A stretch of DNA of 64,000 nucleotides from Halomonas sp. I5-271120. Lineage in GTDB: Bacteria > Pseudomonadota > Gammaproteobacteria > Pseudomonadales > Halomonadaceae. Below are positions 17,421 through 26,609 of the stretch, piece by piece. Location of the stretch: contig NZ_CP130701.1 in NCBI RefSeq assembly GCF_030553075.1, positions 806,001 to 870,000 of the forward strand. Direction: 5' to 3'. Both the position numbers and the translations under genes were made by a program. Positions within the stretch are counted from its first letter, which is position 1; every line of letters starts with the position of its first letter. The notes beneath the pieces are model-generated. The model did no database searches and was not told the origin of the DNA. It was given only the letters and a program-made list of their open reading frames with translations.

Positions 17421-18842
17421 ATGGATATTCAGACCAAGGCCCGTGCCCGCTGCCACTGGCTACCCGATCTCGACGCCGCCGCTACCCCGCGCTATCAGGC
17501 GCTGGTCGACCGGCTGGCCGCCGACATCGCCGCCGGCACCCTTGCCCCCGGCGAGCGCTTGCCACCGCAGCGCCTGCTGGCCGACGCCCTCAGAGTGACC
17601 GTCGGCACCATCACCCGCGCCTACCGAGAGGCCGAGCGCCGTGGTCTGGTCGAAGCCAAGGTCGGCAGCGGCACACGAGTGCGCACCCTGGCGGCGGATG
17701 CGCCGCGTTTTCACCACCTGTCTCACGCCGCCGATGGCAGCGTCGACCTGTCGCTGAGCGTGCCGATTCCCCACCCCATGCGGGTGCAGCAGCTCTCCGG
17801 CGTGCTGGAACGCCTCGCCCACCGCCCTGGGGCCATCGACGCCGCACTCGCTTACCACCCCGAACAGGGCAGCCAGGCCAGCCGTGAGGGACTGGCCGGA
17901 TGGCTGACAGAACAGGGGGTGCCCATGACCGCCGACGAGCTGATCCTGACCAGCGGCGGCCAACATGCGGACTACCTGGCCCTGCAAGCGCTGGTGCAGC
18001 CCGGCGAGGCCGTGGCCTCGGCGGCCCTGACCTACCCGGGCATGATCGCCGCCACCCGCCAGCTCGGCCTCAAGCACGTGGCGGTGCCAATGGATGCCGA
18101 AGGCATCCTGCCCCAGGCGCTGGAGCGGCTGTGCCTGCAACAGAAGATTCGCCTGCTGTACCTGATGCCCGAGCACAACAACCCTACCGGCGCCCAAATG
18201 GGGCAGGCGCGACGGGAGGCGATCGTCGAGGTCGCCCGTCGACACGACCTGCTGCTGCTGGAAGACGGGGTCCAGTTCGTGAGCGCCGAAACCCGCGGTA
18301 CGCCTTTCTACCGGCTGGCGCCGGAGCGCTCGCTGTATATCTTCAGCGTCTCCAAGCTGCTCGCCGGCGGCCTGCGGCTGGGCGCCTTGCGCTCACCCGC
18401 CAACCTGATGGCCCGCCTCACCGCAGCGCTGCGCGCCCAGTACTGGGCCGTGCCCGAGCTGATGGCCAGCGCCGCGGCCGCATGGCTGACCAGTCCCGAG
18501 GCGAAGACGCTGATCGACTGGCAATGGCAGGAAGTGGCCGCGCGCCAGCGACTGCTTGCCGAGCGCCTCAGCGGCCATGAGATCAGCGCCCACCCTTGCG
18601 GCTTTCATGCCTGGCTGACGCTACCGGAGCCCTGGCGGGCGGTGGACTTCGTGGCCCGGGCCGCCGAGCGCGGGGTGACCGTGATCGGCGCCGACCCCTT
18701 CTGCGTGGGCAGCCAGCCGGCGCCTCAGGCGGTGCGCATCTGCGTGACACCGCCCGCCGAGCGCGCCCGGCTCGACGAGGGCCTGACGCGGCTGGCTGCA
18801 CTGCTCGACGAGGAACCCCGACGAGACTCGCCGCTGGTCTGA
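17421..18842 (+). CDS. MocR-type regulator (GntR winged helix plus PLP aminotransferase-like domain)
   Basis: A 473-residue chimera. Residues about 20-85 form a GntR winged helix-turn-helix: LAPGERLPPQRLLADALRV and TITRAYREAERRGLVEAK. The rest is a fold-type-I aminotransferase-like domain with the PLP lysine in SVSKLLAGG (Lys312) and NNPTG as the cofactor-ring asparagine motif. MocR proteins use PLP-amino acid adducts as effectors. ATG 17421 begins right before the conserved N-terminus, and an in-frame extension back to 17172 is not supported. The divergent lysE and the two palindromes between suggest amino-acid-responsive control of export. Confidence 0.9.
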   Translation: MDIQTKARARCHWLPDLDAAATPRYQALVDRLAADIAAGTLAPGERLPPQRLLADALRVTVGTITRAYREAERRGLVEAKVGSGTRVRTLAADAPRFHHLSHAADGSVDLSLSVPIPHPMRVQQLSGVLERLAHRPGAIDAALAYHPEQGSQASREGLAGWLTEQGVPMTADELILTSGGQHADYLALQALVQPGEAVASAALTYPGMIAATRQLGLKHVAVPMDAEGILPQALERLCLQQKIRLLYLMPEHNNPTGAQMGQARREAIVEVARRHDLLLLEDGVQFVSAETRGTPFYRLAPERSLYIFSVSKLLAGGLRLGALRSPANLMARLTAALRAQYWAVPELMASAAAAWLTSPEAKTLIDWQWQEVAARQRLLAERLSGHEISAHPCGFHAWLTLPEPWRAVDFVARAAERGVTVIGADPFCVGSQPAPQAVRICVTPPAERARLDEGLTRLAALLDEEPRRDSPLV

Positions 18843-18885
18843 TTCGGCCCGAGCGGGTCAGGCCTCACCCCGGGCCGTATCGACC

Positions 18886-21258
18886 TCAGACGATGCGCGC
18901 GCTGCGCTCGAGCCGGATCGCCACCGCCTTGGAGGTCGGGGTATCGGTCCCCTTGCCGACGCTTTCCAGCGGCACCAGGGGATTGGTTTCCGGGTAGTAG
19001 GCCGCGCAGCAGCCTTCGGGAATGTCGTATTCCACCAGCTTGAAGGCCGCAGCGCGACGCGGTTTACCGTCGTGATCGAGACCGATCAGATCGACCCAAT
19101 CCCCGGCGGAAAACCCTAGCCGCTCCATATCCGCCGGGTTGGCGAACAGCACCCGGCGCTGGCCTTTAATGCCACGATAGCGGTCGTTGTAGCCATAAAC
19201 GGTGGTGTTGTATTGATCGTGGCTGCGCAGGGTCTGCAGGGTCAGCCAGCCGGCATCGCGCTTAGCGTGCATGCGCTGATGCAAGAGCATCTCGGGCAGC
19301 GGTGCGGCGCTGAATTCGGCGCGCCCGCTGGCGGTCGGAAACCGACACTCGCGGACGGGGTTGGCCAGATGGAAGCCTCGCGGCTGATCGAGGCGCGCAT
19401 TGAAGTCATCAAAGCCCGGAATTACCGCCGCGATATCATCACGAATACGGTCGTAGTCACTGGCCAGGGCCGCCCAGTCGACCACGGCGGGATCGATGCC
19501 CCGGCGCGGCAGCACCCGCTTGAGGGTCGTCTCGGCGATGCCGGCGATGATAGCGGGCTCGGAGCGCAGCCAGGGCGAGGCCGGCTCGGTGCGCCCGGCG
19601 CTTGCGTGCACCATCGACATCGAGTCCTCGACGCTGATCTTCTGGATGTCCCCGGCCGGCCCCTGTCGGTCACGCTCGCTGCGGCCAAGGCAGGGCAGAA
19701 TCAGCGCATCGCCGCCCACCACCAGATGGCTGCGGTTGAGTTTGGTGCTGATCTGTACGCTGAGGCGGGTGCGACGGAGCGCCGCCTCGGTCCGCGGCGT
19801 ATCCGGCGTGGCGCGAGCGAAGTTGCCACCCAGGCCCAGGAACACCTCCGCCTGGCCCGCCTCCAGGGCATGGATGGCACCCACGGTATTGAACCCGGGC
19901 TCGCGCGGCATGGCGACACCGTAGCGCGCTTCCAGGGCATCGATCAGAAAGCCGGGCGCCGACTCGTCGATACCCATGGTGCGATCGCCCTGCACGTTGG
20001 AGTGGCCGCGCACCGGGCAGGCCCCGGCGCCCGGCCGGCCAACATGCCCGCCCAGCAGCAGCAGATTGATGATCTCGCGCACCATGTCCACCGAGTGCTC
20101 GTGCTGGGTGATGCCCATTGCCCAGGTGATGATCAGCCGCTTGGCGCTGGCATAAATCTCGGCGACATGCTCAAGCTCGGCGCGCGCCAGCCCGGACTGA
20201 TCTTCGAGATCCTGCCAGGCAGTGGCCTCGACCAGGGCGCGCCACTCGGCAAGCCCGTGGGTGTACTGATCAATAAACGCGCTCGCCGGGGTGAAGCGCC
20301 CCTCTGCTTCCAGGGCAAACAGCGCCTTGGCGATACCCCGCAGTGCCGCCATGTCGCCGCCCATGCGCGGCTGTAGATAGTCCGAGCTGATCGTCTGGCT
20401 GCCACCGCGCAGCATCTCGAGCTTGTCCTGCGGGTCGGCGAAGCGCTCGAGCCCCCGCTCGCGCAAGGGATTGAAGGTGACCACCCGCGCGCCGCGCTTC
20501 ACCGCCCGGCGCAGATCGCCGAGCATCCGCGGATGGTTGGTGCCGGGGTTCTGACCGAGCACGAAGAGGGTATCGGTCTCTTCGAAATCCTCGAGCAGCA
20601 CCGTGCCCTTGCCGGTACCGAGACTGGCCATCATGCCCACGCCGCTGGCCTCGTGGCACATGTTCGAGCAATCGGGGAAGTTGTTGGTGCCATAGAGACG
20701 CACGAACAGCTGATAAAGATAGGCGGCCTCGTTGCTGGCCCGGCCCGAGGTATAAAACAGCGCCTGGTTGGGATCGTCGAGGGCCGCCAGGTGATCGGCG
20801 ATCAGCGCGAAGGCCTCGTCCCAGCTGGTCGGCACATAGCGGTCGCTGTCCGCGTCATAGCGCATCGGCTCGGTGAGACGGCCCTGGTCCTCGAGGCGAA
20901 AGTCATCCCAGCTTTCGAGCTCGCTCAGGGTATGGCGGGCGAAGAAGTCGCGACTAACTCGCTTGGCCGTGGTCTCCCAGGCCACCGCCTTGACGCCGTT
21001 CTCGCAGAATTCGAAGGACGAGCCCTCCAGCGGGTCACCCCAGGCACAGCCCGGGCAATCGAAGCCCGCCGGCTGATTGGTCGACAGCAGCGCACGCACG
21101 CCGGTCAGCGGCGCGCGGCTGTGCTGCAAATGCTCACCCACACTCTTCAGGGCGCCCCAGCCCCCGGCGGGGCCGTTGTAGGCTTTCACCTGCGGGTCGC
21201 GTGTCAGCGCTGGATCGGCTTGGGGAATATCCAGGGTGTCTTGTGTCTCGGCGGTCAT
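18886..21258 (-). CDS. FdhF/YdeP-family molybdopterin oxidoreductase
   Basis: A 790-residue protein of the formate dehydrogenase alpha-like FdhF/YdeP branch. GFDCPGCAWGDP near residue 70 is the family's N-terminal cysteine motif. TSGRASNEAAYLYQ and FPDCSNMCHEASG near residues 155-190 lie in the molybdopterin region, and ENPGTNHPR-like and RGHSNVQGDRTMG segments follow. The C-terminal domain (GDWVDLIG, AAYYPETNPLVPL) is the molybdopterin-dinucleotide-binding barrel. True substrate is unknown; YdeP is linked to acid resistance in E. coli. The ATG at 21258 gives the family's usual length. The upstream fdhD gene, 79 bases away, would provide cofactor sulfuration. Confidence 0.88.
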   Translation of the reverse strand: MTAETQDTLDIPQADPALTRDPQVKAYNGPAGGWGALKSVGEHLQHSRAPLTGVRALLSTNQPAGFDCPGCAWGDPLEGSSFEFCENGVKAVAWETTAKRVSRDFFARHTLSELESWDDFRLEDQGRLTEPMRYDADSDRYVPTSWDEAFALIADHLAALDDPNQALFYTSGRASNEAAYLYQLFVRLYGTNNFPDCSNMCHEASGVGMMASLGTGKGTVLLEDFEETDTLFVLGQNPGTNHPRMLGDLRRAVKRGARVVTFNPLRERGLERFADPQDKLEMLRGGSQTISSDYLQPRMGGDMAALRGIAKALFALEAEGRFTPASAFIDQYTHGLAEWRALVEATAWQDLEDQSGLARAELEHVAEIYASAKRLIITWAMGITQHEHSVDMVREIINLLLLGGHVGRPGAGACPVRGHSNVQGDRTMGIDESAPGFLIDALEARYGVAMPREPGFNTVGAIHALEAGQAEVFLGLGGNFARATPDTPRTEAALRRTRLSVQISTKLNRSHLVVGGDALILPCLGRSERDRQGPAGDIQKISVEDSMSMVHASAGRTEPASPWLRSEPAIIAGIAETTLKRVLPRRGIDPAVVDWAALASDYDRIRDDIAAVIPGFDDFNARLDQPRGFHLANPVRECRFPTASGRAEFSAAPLPEMLLHQRMHAKRDAGWLTLQTLRSHDQYNTTVYGYNDRYRGIKGQRRVLFANPADMERLGFSAGDWVDLIGLDHDGKPRRAAAFKLVEYDIPEGCCAAYYPETNPLVPLESVGKGTDTPTSKAVAIRLERSARIV

Positions 21259-21337
21259 GGGAGTCTCGGCAGTCGGGGCTGAAGCGATAGTATCGGGGTC
21301 GAACCTGACGTGTGCATGGGCCTGTTTCCAGGTGGCG

Positions 21338-22147
21338 TCATGACCGGGGCGACTCGGCGGGCTCATGACCGCTGACCAGCTCCAGGCGCCGGCCGCGGTG
21401 ACAGCAGATAAGGTTGAGACCGCATGCCCTCGCCACCTCGACGGCCATGGCCGAGGGGTGCGACAGGGTGGCCAGGGTCGAAATGCCGGCACGTACCGTC
21501 TTCTGCACCAGTTCCAGGCTGCAGCGACTGGAGAGCAGCACGGCATCTGGCATACGGCCGCGGCGCAGCCCTTCACCGATCACCCGGTCCAGCGCGTTGT
21601 GGCGACCGATATCCCAGCCATCCATGATCACCCGGCCACCGCCGCCCAGCCCAAGCGCCCCGTGCTGGCCGCGCCGGGCGCGGGCCTCGAGCTCGCCGAG
21701 CCCCTGACGAAGCGCCTCGCTTGGCAACGGCGGCCGAGCCTCGAGCCGCTTGAGCCCGGCCATCAGCTGGGCCTCATCGGCCATGCCGCAGGCCCCACAA
21801 CTCGATACTGAGGCCGCCGGGCGCCGCGCCTCTTCGGCGCGCGCGGCAACGCCGGGAGCCACCCGGAGCGTCACCGACAGGCCATGGCGCAATCGGGCTA
21901 GCTGCACGTCTTGCACCTGATCGAGGCTATCGATCCAACCGGCAGTGAAGGCATGGCCAAGCGCCAGCGGCTCAAGCGACTCGGGCGTGGCGAGCAGGGC
22001 GACCATGGCGATGTCATTGAGCAGTAGCGTGATGGGGCGCTCCTGAGGGCCCTGCCAGTCACGCAGAGGCGCCTCACGACGATCGTCATAGCCCGCGGAA
22101 GCGGAAGGAATATGACGCGGCGTAAGTGAGAGCGCGGGGGAGGTCAT
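21338..22147 (-). CDS. fdhD: FdhD, sulfurtransferase for formate dehydrogenase-type enzymes
   Basis: A 269-residue FdhD protein, which passes sulfur from a cysteine desulfurase to the molybdenum cofactor of formate dehydrogenase-type enzymes. The two active cysteines are in SSCGACGM (Cys117 and Cys120). The conserved block MDGWDIGRHNALDRVIGEGL lies near residues 170-190, and LLSSRCSLELVQKTVRAGI follows. It is upstream of the FdhF/YdeP gene on the same strand, so the two are probably one unit serving the same enzyme. Confidence 0.92.
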   Translation of the reverse strand: MTSPALSLTPRHIPSASAGYDDRREAPLRDWQGPQERPITLLLNDIAMVALLATPESLEPLALGHAFTAGWIDSLDQVQDVQLARLRHGLSVTLRVAPGVAARAEEARRPAASVSSCGACGMADEAQLMAGLKRLEARPPLPSEALRQGLGELEARARRGQHGALGLGGGGRVIMDGWDIGRHNALDRVIGEGLRRGRMPDAVLLSSRCSLELVQKTVRAGISTLATLSHPSAMAVEVARACGLNLICCHRGRRLELVSGHEPAESPRS

Positions 22148-22368
22148 ATGGCATGATCCGAATAGCGTCTATGGCATCGACGCTAACCCAAGGTCATGGG
22201 CCGGCGCCAATCGAGACGCCTGATGCCATCATAGAGGCTGTCTATCTCTGTCGCCGCCTGATTGACAGGAACGTTTAGCTAAACAGGACCGCCGGCCACG
22301 GGGGCTGCCTCTCCGCCAGCGGGAAGGCCTTTGATCGCAGCAACGGCCCATCCATGATCAATGCCGGC

Positions 22369-23229
22369 TCAGGTTGCCGGCCAGGCCGCCAGCACTGCAT
22401 CCAGTAGCCGGCTGGTCGGCCGCTGCTGACTCCACAAGAGCCCGACCCGATCCCCGTGGCCCGGCAGGCGATGCGTCACGAGCCCGGGGGCCAATCGCCT
22501 CGCCGCGGCCTCTGGCATCACCCCGACGCCGTGGCCCGCGGCCAGCAGCTCACCCAGGGCGTTGATGGAATTGGCCTCGAAGACCGGCTCGATGGTAAGC
22601 CCCTGCTCGGCCAGCCGGGACTCGAGCAGCTGGCGGTTGTGCATCTCAGGCGTCAGCAGACATAGCGGATACGCCAACAAATGCGACCAGTCCGCGTGCT
22701 CAGGCAGGCTGAAGTGCGCAGGCGATGCCACCAGGGCCGGCGCCTCCTCGATCAGCGGCCGGAAGGCAAAACCCGCCATCGGCGGAGTGTCTAGGTAACC
22801 TACCACCAGATCCAGGGCGCCATTGGCGAGCCCCTGCGCCAGATCCGGCGTCGCCTGCTCGCGCAGGCGGATGGAGAGCCCCGGGTGCGCGCGGCGAAGT
22901 GCCCCCAGGCGACCGATCACCTCACCCAACGCGGTGGGGATAACGCCCAGGGTCAGTCGCCCCGCCAGCGGTGCCTCGAGGGAAAGCTCGCCGCGCAGGG
23001 CGGCATATTCATCGAGGATACGCCGGGCATGCGCCAGCACCCGTTCGCCTTCCGGCGTAAAGCCCTCGAAGCGACGGCTGCGCCGGATCAAGCGGGTATC
23101 GAGTTCCTCCTCGAGCTGGCGCAGGCGCGCCGATAGGGTCGGCTGCGTCACATGGCAGGCGGCGGCGGCGCGCCCGAAGTGGCGCTCGCGGGCAAGTGCG
23201 GCGAGAAAGGCGAGCTGGCGATGGTCCAA
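22369..23229 (-). CDS. LysR-family transcriptional regulator (TTG start)
   Basis: A 286-residue LysR regulator. The DNA-binding helix region is residues 3-58 (ARERHFGRAAAACHVTQPTLS is characteristic), and the effector domain starts near residue 90. The start codon is TTG at 23229, supported by GGAG six bases upstream and by the canonical N-terminus MDHRQLAFLAAL. It lies upstream of fdhD on the same strand with a 221-base gap, and divergent from the ABC exporter, so either could be a target. Confidence 0.9.
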   Translation of the reverse strand: MDHRQLAFLAALARERHFGRAAAACHVTQPTLSARLRQLEEELDTRLIRRSRRFEGFTPEGERVLAHARRILDEYAALRGELSLEAPLAGRLTLGVIPTALGEVIGRLGALRRAHPGLSIRLREQATPDLAQGLANGALDLVVGYLDTPPMAGFAFRPLIEEAPALVASPAHFSLPEHADWSHLLAYPLCLLTPEMHNRQLLESRLAEQGLTIEPVFEANSINALGELLAAGHGVGVMPEAAARRLAPGLVTHRLPGHGDRVGLLWSQQRPTSRLLDAVLAAWPAT

Positions 23230-23368
23230 ACGTGTCTCCGCAACTCGTTAAGGTCGGTAGGATGTCCTGGTCAGCCTCGTTACACCAGAGGATGCAAGCG
23301 GCATCGATGGCGTGAGCAGCAGGTGCTCAACCGGCGCCGCCTGATACACTGGCCCATTGCCACCAAGG

Positions 23369-25225
23369 ATGCTTATCTTGTCACCACCGCCCTCCCCCAC
23401 GCCAGCCCGCTTCTCGAGCTTCATCGGCGTATTTCGCTACAGCCGCCGTGCCCTGGCGCTGGTCTGGGATACCTCCAAGGGCCTGACACTGGGGCTTGCA
23501 CTCTGCACCCTGGTCGCCGGCGTACTGCCGGCGGTAGCGGCCTATGTCGGCCAGCTGATCGTCGATGCGGTGGTGGCCGCCATGGACGGCTACAAGGCAG
23601 CGGCCGAGCCAGCACTGCTCGACAGCGCCCTGCCGGTGCTCAAATACGTGGCGCTCGAGGGGCTGATTATCGCCCTGATCGACCTGGCCCAGCGCGGACT
23701 CTCGGCCCAGCAGTCACTGCTGCGGGCGCTGCTTGGCCAGAAGGTCAACGTGATGATCCTCGAGAAGGCCGGCACCCTGTCGCTTGCCCAGTTCGAGGAC
23801 TCTGAATTCTACGACAAGCTGACCAGGGCCCGCCGCGAGGCCTCGACCCGGCCACTGGCGCTGGTCAACAAGACCTTCGGGCTCTTGCAGAACGGCATCT
23901 CGCTTGCCAGTTTCGCGGTGCTGCTGGTGCAGTTCTCCCCCTGGGCGATCGCCATTTTGGTAGTCGGCGCCCTGCCAGTATTCATCTCCGAGGCGAAGTT
24001 CTCCGGCGATGCCTTCCGGCTGTTTCGCTGGCGCTCACCGCAGACGCGCATGCAGATGTATCTGGAGACCGTGCTGGCTCGCGAAGACAGCATCAAGGAG
24101 GTCAAGCTATTTGGCCTCGAACCCCTGTTCCTCAAGCGCTATCGGGACATCTTCAAGGGTCTCTACGCCGAGGATCGCCGTCTGACGATTCGCCGCGATA
24201 CCTGGGGCTTCTTGCTCGGCCTGCTGGGCACCCTGACCTTCTACGGCGCCTATGCCTGGGTGGTGATCGATACCGTGATCGGACGGCTGACCCTTGGCCA
24301 GATGACCATGTATCTGATGGTCTTCAAGCAGGGGCAGTCGGCGCTCTCGGCGAGCCTCACCGCCATCAGCGGTATGTACGAGGACAACCTCTACCTCTCG
24401 AATCTCTATGAATACCTGGAGCAGCCGGTGGAGAAAGACGCCGGCACCCTGACCCAGGGCGAGCATCCCGGCGACGGTATCCGCTTCGAGCAGGTGGGCT
24501 TCACCTACCCCGGCGCCGAGACGCCGGTGCTAGCCGGTATCAGCCTGCACCTGCTCCCGGGCCAGAGCCTGGCGCTGGTCGGTGAAAACGGTTCCGGCAA
24601 GACCACCCTGATCAAGCTGCTGACGCGTCTCTATCCGCCCAGCGAAGGCCGCATTCTGCTCGACGGCAGCCCGCTAGAGGACTGGGATGTTCAGGCCCTG
24701 CGCCGACGCATCGGCGTGATCTTCCAGGACTTCGTGCGCTATCAGCTGCAGGTAGGCGAAAACCTCGGCGTCGGTAACGTCGACGCCTTCTCCGACGAAG
24801 CCCGCTGGCGCTATGCCGCCGAGCATGGGCTGGCCGACGACTTCATCGCCCAGATGCCGGCGGGCTACGAAACCCAGCTGGGGCGCTGGTTCAAGGGCGG
24901 CCAGGAACTCTCCGGCGGACAGTGGCAGAAGGTGGCCCTGTCGCGGGCCTACATGCGAGAAGACGCCGATATCCTGGTGCTCGACGAACCCACGGCGGCC
25001 ATGGACGCCGCCGCCGAGGCCCGGGTCTATGCCCGCTTCCGCGAACACCGCCAGGACAAGATGACCATTCTGATTTCGCACCGCTTTTCGACCGTACGCG
25101 CCGCCGACCAGATACTGGTCATCGACCGGGGACGGATCATCGAGCGCGGCGACCACGAGCATCTGCTGGCCGAGAACGGCCGCTATGCCAAGCTGTTCCG
25201 GCTACAGGCCGAGGGCTATCGGTGA
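23369..25225 (+). CDS. ABC exporter, fused membrane and ATPase domains
   Basis: A 618-residue half-transporter. Residues about 20-330 hold six membrane helices of the type-1 exporter fold. The ATPase domain has Walker A GENGSGKT (405-412), an LSGGQ signature at 514-518, Walker B VLDEPTAAMD, and the switch histidine in ISHRFSTVR. Substrate is unknown; FEDSEFYDKLTRARREA in the membrane domain resembles multidrug and peptide exporters. The start is uncertain: ATG 23369, an upstream TTG at 23357, or TTG 23378, which has the best-spaced AAGGA. No partner gene is adjacent, so it likely works as a homodimer. Confidence 0.88.
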   Translation: MLILSPPPSPTPARFSSFIGVFRYSRRALALVWDTSKGLTLGLALCTLVAGVLPAVAAYVGQLIVDAVVAAMDGYKAAAEPALLDSALPVLKYVALEGLIIALIDLAQRGLSAQQSLLRALLGQKVNVMILEKAGTLSLAQFEDSEFYDKLTRARREASTRPLALVNKTFGLLQNGISLASFAVLLVQFSPWAIAILVVGALPVFISEAKFSGDAFRLFRWRSPQTRMQMYLETVLAREDSIKEVKLFGLEPLFLKRYRDIFKGLYAEDRRLTIRRDTWGFLLGLLGTLTFYGAYAWVVIDTVIGRLTLGQMTMYLMVFKQGQSALSASLTAISGMYEDNLYLSNLYEYLEQPVEKDAGTLTQGEHPGDGIRFEQVGFTYPGAETPVLAGISLHLLPGQSLALVGENGSGKTTLIKLLTRLYPPSEGRILLDGSPLEDWDVQALRRRIGVIFQDFVRYQLQVGENLGVGNVDAFSDEARWRYAAEHGLADDFIAQMPAGYETQLGRWFKGGQELSGGQWQKVALSRAYMREDADILVLDEPTAAMDAAAEARVYARFREHRQDKMTILISHRFSTVRAADQILVIDRGRIIERGDHEHLLAENGRYAKLFRLQAEGYR

Positions 25226-25330
25226 TCGCACAGCAACAGGCGAGCCGGGCGGCCTGGCAGCGGCCGCATGACGTCTGATGCGCAACGAATAATGGCCAAG
25301 GTCTACACCAGCACCAAGGGTTATATAAAA

Positions 25331-25352
25331 AACATCACTTAATCATGATGTT
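25331..25352. promoter_or_regulatory. Inverted repeat upstream of the methyltransferase gene
   Basis: AACATCA at 25331-25337 is the exact reverse complement of TGATGTT at 25346-25352, around CTTAATCA. It lies 66 bases before the start codon in an AT-rich promoter-like segment. A run of A before it means it could also act as a weak terminator on the minus strand. Confidence 0.35.
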
Positions 25353-25417
25353 GTCCTGCCACTTTCTTTATCATACGCCTCCTGTCGATGCCCAACACCA
25401 GACGAGGAGGCTGCCCG

Positions 25418-26380
25418 ATGCCGACCCAAGACCCTATCGCCGCCAGCCTCGCCCGCGCGCGCTACCTGATCGTCGACGGCGCACTTGCCACCGAACTGCA
25501 GACCCGCGGCCATGACCTTAGCGGTGATCTGTGGTCGGCACGCCTGCTGCGCGATGATCCGGCGGCCATCCGCGACGTGCATGCCGCCTACTTTTCAGCA
25601 GGCGCCGATATCGCCATCACCGCCAGTTACCAGGCCACCGTGGAAGGCTTTCAGCGTCTGGGGCTCGATGCGGCGAGCGCCGAGGCGCTGATCCAGCGCT
25701 CGGTGGCGCTGGCCCAGGAAGCTCGCGACGCCCACTGGGCCACGCACGCAAGCGACGACATCCCCTATCCGCTGGTTGCTGCCTCGGTGGGGCCCTATGG
25801 CGCCTACCTGGCCGATGGCAGCGAATATCGCGGCTACTATGGCATTGATCGGGCGGCACTCGCCGACTTCCATCGCCCGCGGCTCGCCACCCTGCTCGCC
25901 GCCCGACCGGATCTGTTGGCCATCGAGACCCTGCCGAGCCTCGACGAGGCACTGGCGCTTGCCGATCTGGTCGCGGAGCGGCCCGGCACACAGGCCTGGA
26001 TCACCTTCTCTGCACGTGACGCTCAGCACATCAGCGACGGCACGCCGATCGCCGAGTGCGCGCGAGCGCTGCGTGACCGCCCCGGCATCTGCGCCATCGG
26101 CATCAACTGCACGGCCCTTGAGCACATCGAATCCCTGATCGGCGAGATCCGCGCCGAGTGCACGCTGCCGATCATCGTCTACCCCAACTCCGGGGAGCAC
26201 TACGACGGCGTGACCAAGCGCTGGCATGCCGGCTGCGCTAGCGACGAGGCGCCCGTCGATCTGGCGGCAGGCGCCCCGCGCTGGCTTGCTGCCGGCGCCA
26301 CGGCAATCGGTGGCTGCTGCCGCACCGGGCCCGACGACGTGCGGGCGCTAGCCGAGCAACGCCGTGGCACTCATCAGTAA
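25418..26380 (+). CDS. mmuM: Homocysteine S-methyltransferase family protein (MmuM-like)
   Basis: A 320-residue zinc methyltransferase of the cobalamin-independent betaine/S-methylmethionine type. It makes methionine from homocysteine. DGALATELQTRGHDL at the N-terminus and ADIAITASYQAT are family motifs. The zinc cysteines are Cys231 (GINCTA) and Cys300-Cys301 (IGGCCRTGP). Length suits MmuM, which uses S-methylmethionine. ATG 25418 has GAGGAGG seven bases upstream; an earlier in-frame ATG at 25388 has no such site. No S-methylmethionine permease gene is next to it. Confidence 0.88.
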   Translation: MPTQDPIAASLARARYLIVDGALATELQTRGHDLSGDLWSARLLRDDPAAIRDVHAAYFSAGADIAITASYQATVEGFQRLGLDAASAEALIQRSVALAQEARDAHWATHASDDIPYPLVAASVGPYGAYLADGSEYRGYYGIDRAALADFHRPRLATLLAARPDLLAIETLPSLDEALALADLVAERPGTQAWITFSARDAQHISDGTPIAECARALRDRPGICAIGINCTALEHIESLIGEIRAECTLPIIVYPNSGEHYDGVTKRWHAGCASDEAPVDLAAGAPRWLAAGATAIGGCCRTGPDDVRALAEQRRGTHQ

Positions 26381-26391
26381 GGGCTCATCAG

Positions 26392-26540
26392 AAAAGGCTA
26401 GGGAGTAAAGGCTAGGCCGTCAGGGCTAGAGAGTCAGGGCTAGCACACTGGCGGCCTTCTCCAAGCACCGGGGACTATCACTCGATGAGAACTCTCACTC
26501 GACGAGGGCTATCACCAAGCGAGGGCTATCACGGAGCAAA
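26392..26540. repeat. Two sets of degenerate short tandem repeats
   Basis: Set A (about 26392-26446) has four copies of a 14-15 base unit built on AAGGCTAG or AGGGCTAG followed by a GTC or GT step. Set B (about 26473-26540) has four copies of a 17-base unit of the form CTATCAC-N-(C/A)GANGAGG. Both are imperfect and lie between the convergent methyltransferase and NCS1 genes. No spacer/repeat pattern of a CRISPR is present. Confidence 0.55.
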
Positions 26541-26556
26541 TGCCCGGATAGCCCTC
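26521..26556. repeat. 10-bp inverted repeat (hairpin) between convergent genes
   Basis: GAGGGCTATC at 26521-26530 and GATAGCCCTC at 26547-26556 are exact complements around a 16-base loop. The left arm overlaps the last tandem-repeat unit. No T tract follows on either strand. Confidence 0.5.
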
Positions 26557-26609
26557 AATAGGTGCGATGGCCTAGAGCCAGCGCCTGGGGTGAGAGACGC
26601 CTTAAAACG

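Noticed and set aside
25331..25352. Inverted repeat as a terminator for the ABC exporter gene
   Set aside because: On + it is not followed by T; the A run lies on the wrong side, so an operator or minus-strand element is more likely.
26392..26540. Possible small CRISPR array
   Set aside because: Units are only 14-17 bases, directly adjacent and degenerate, with no unique spacers and no cas genes nearby.
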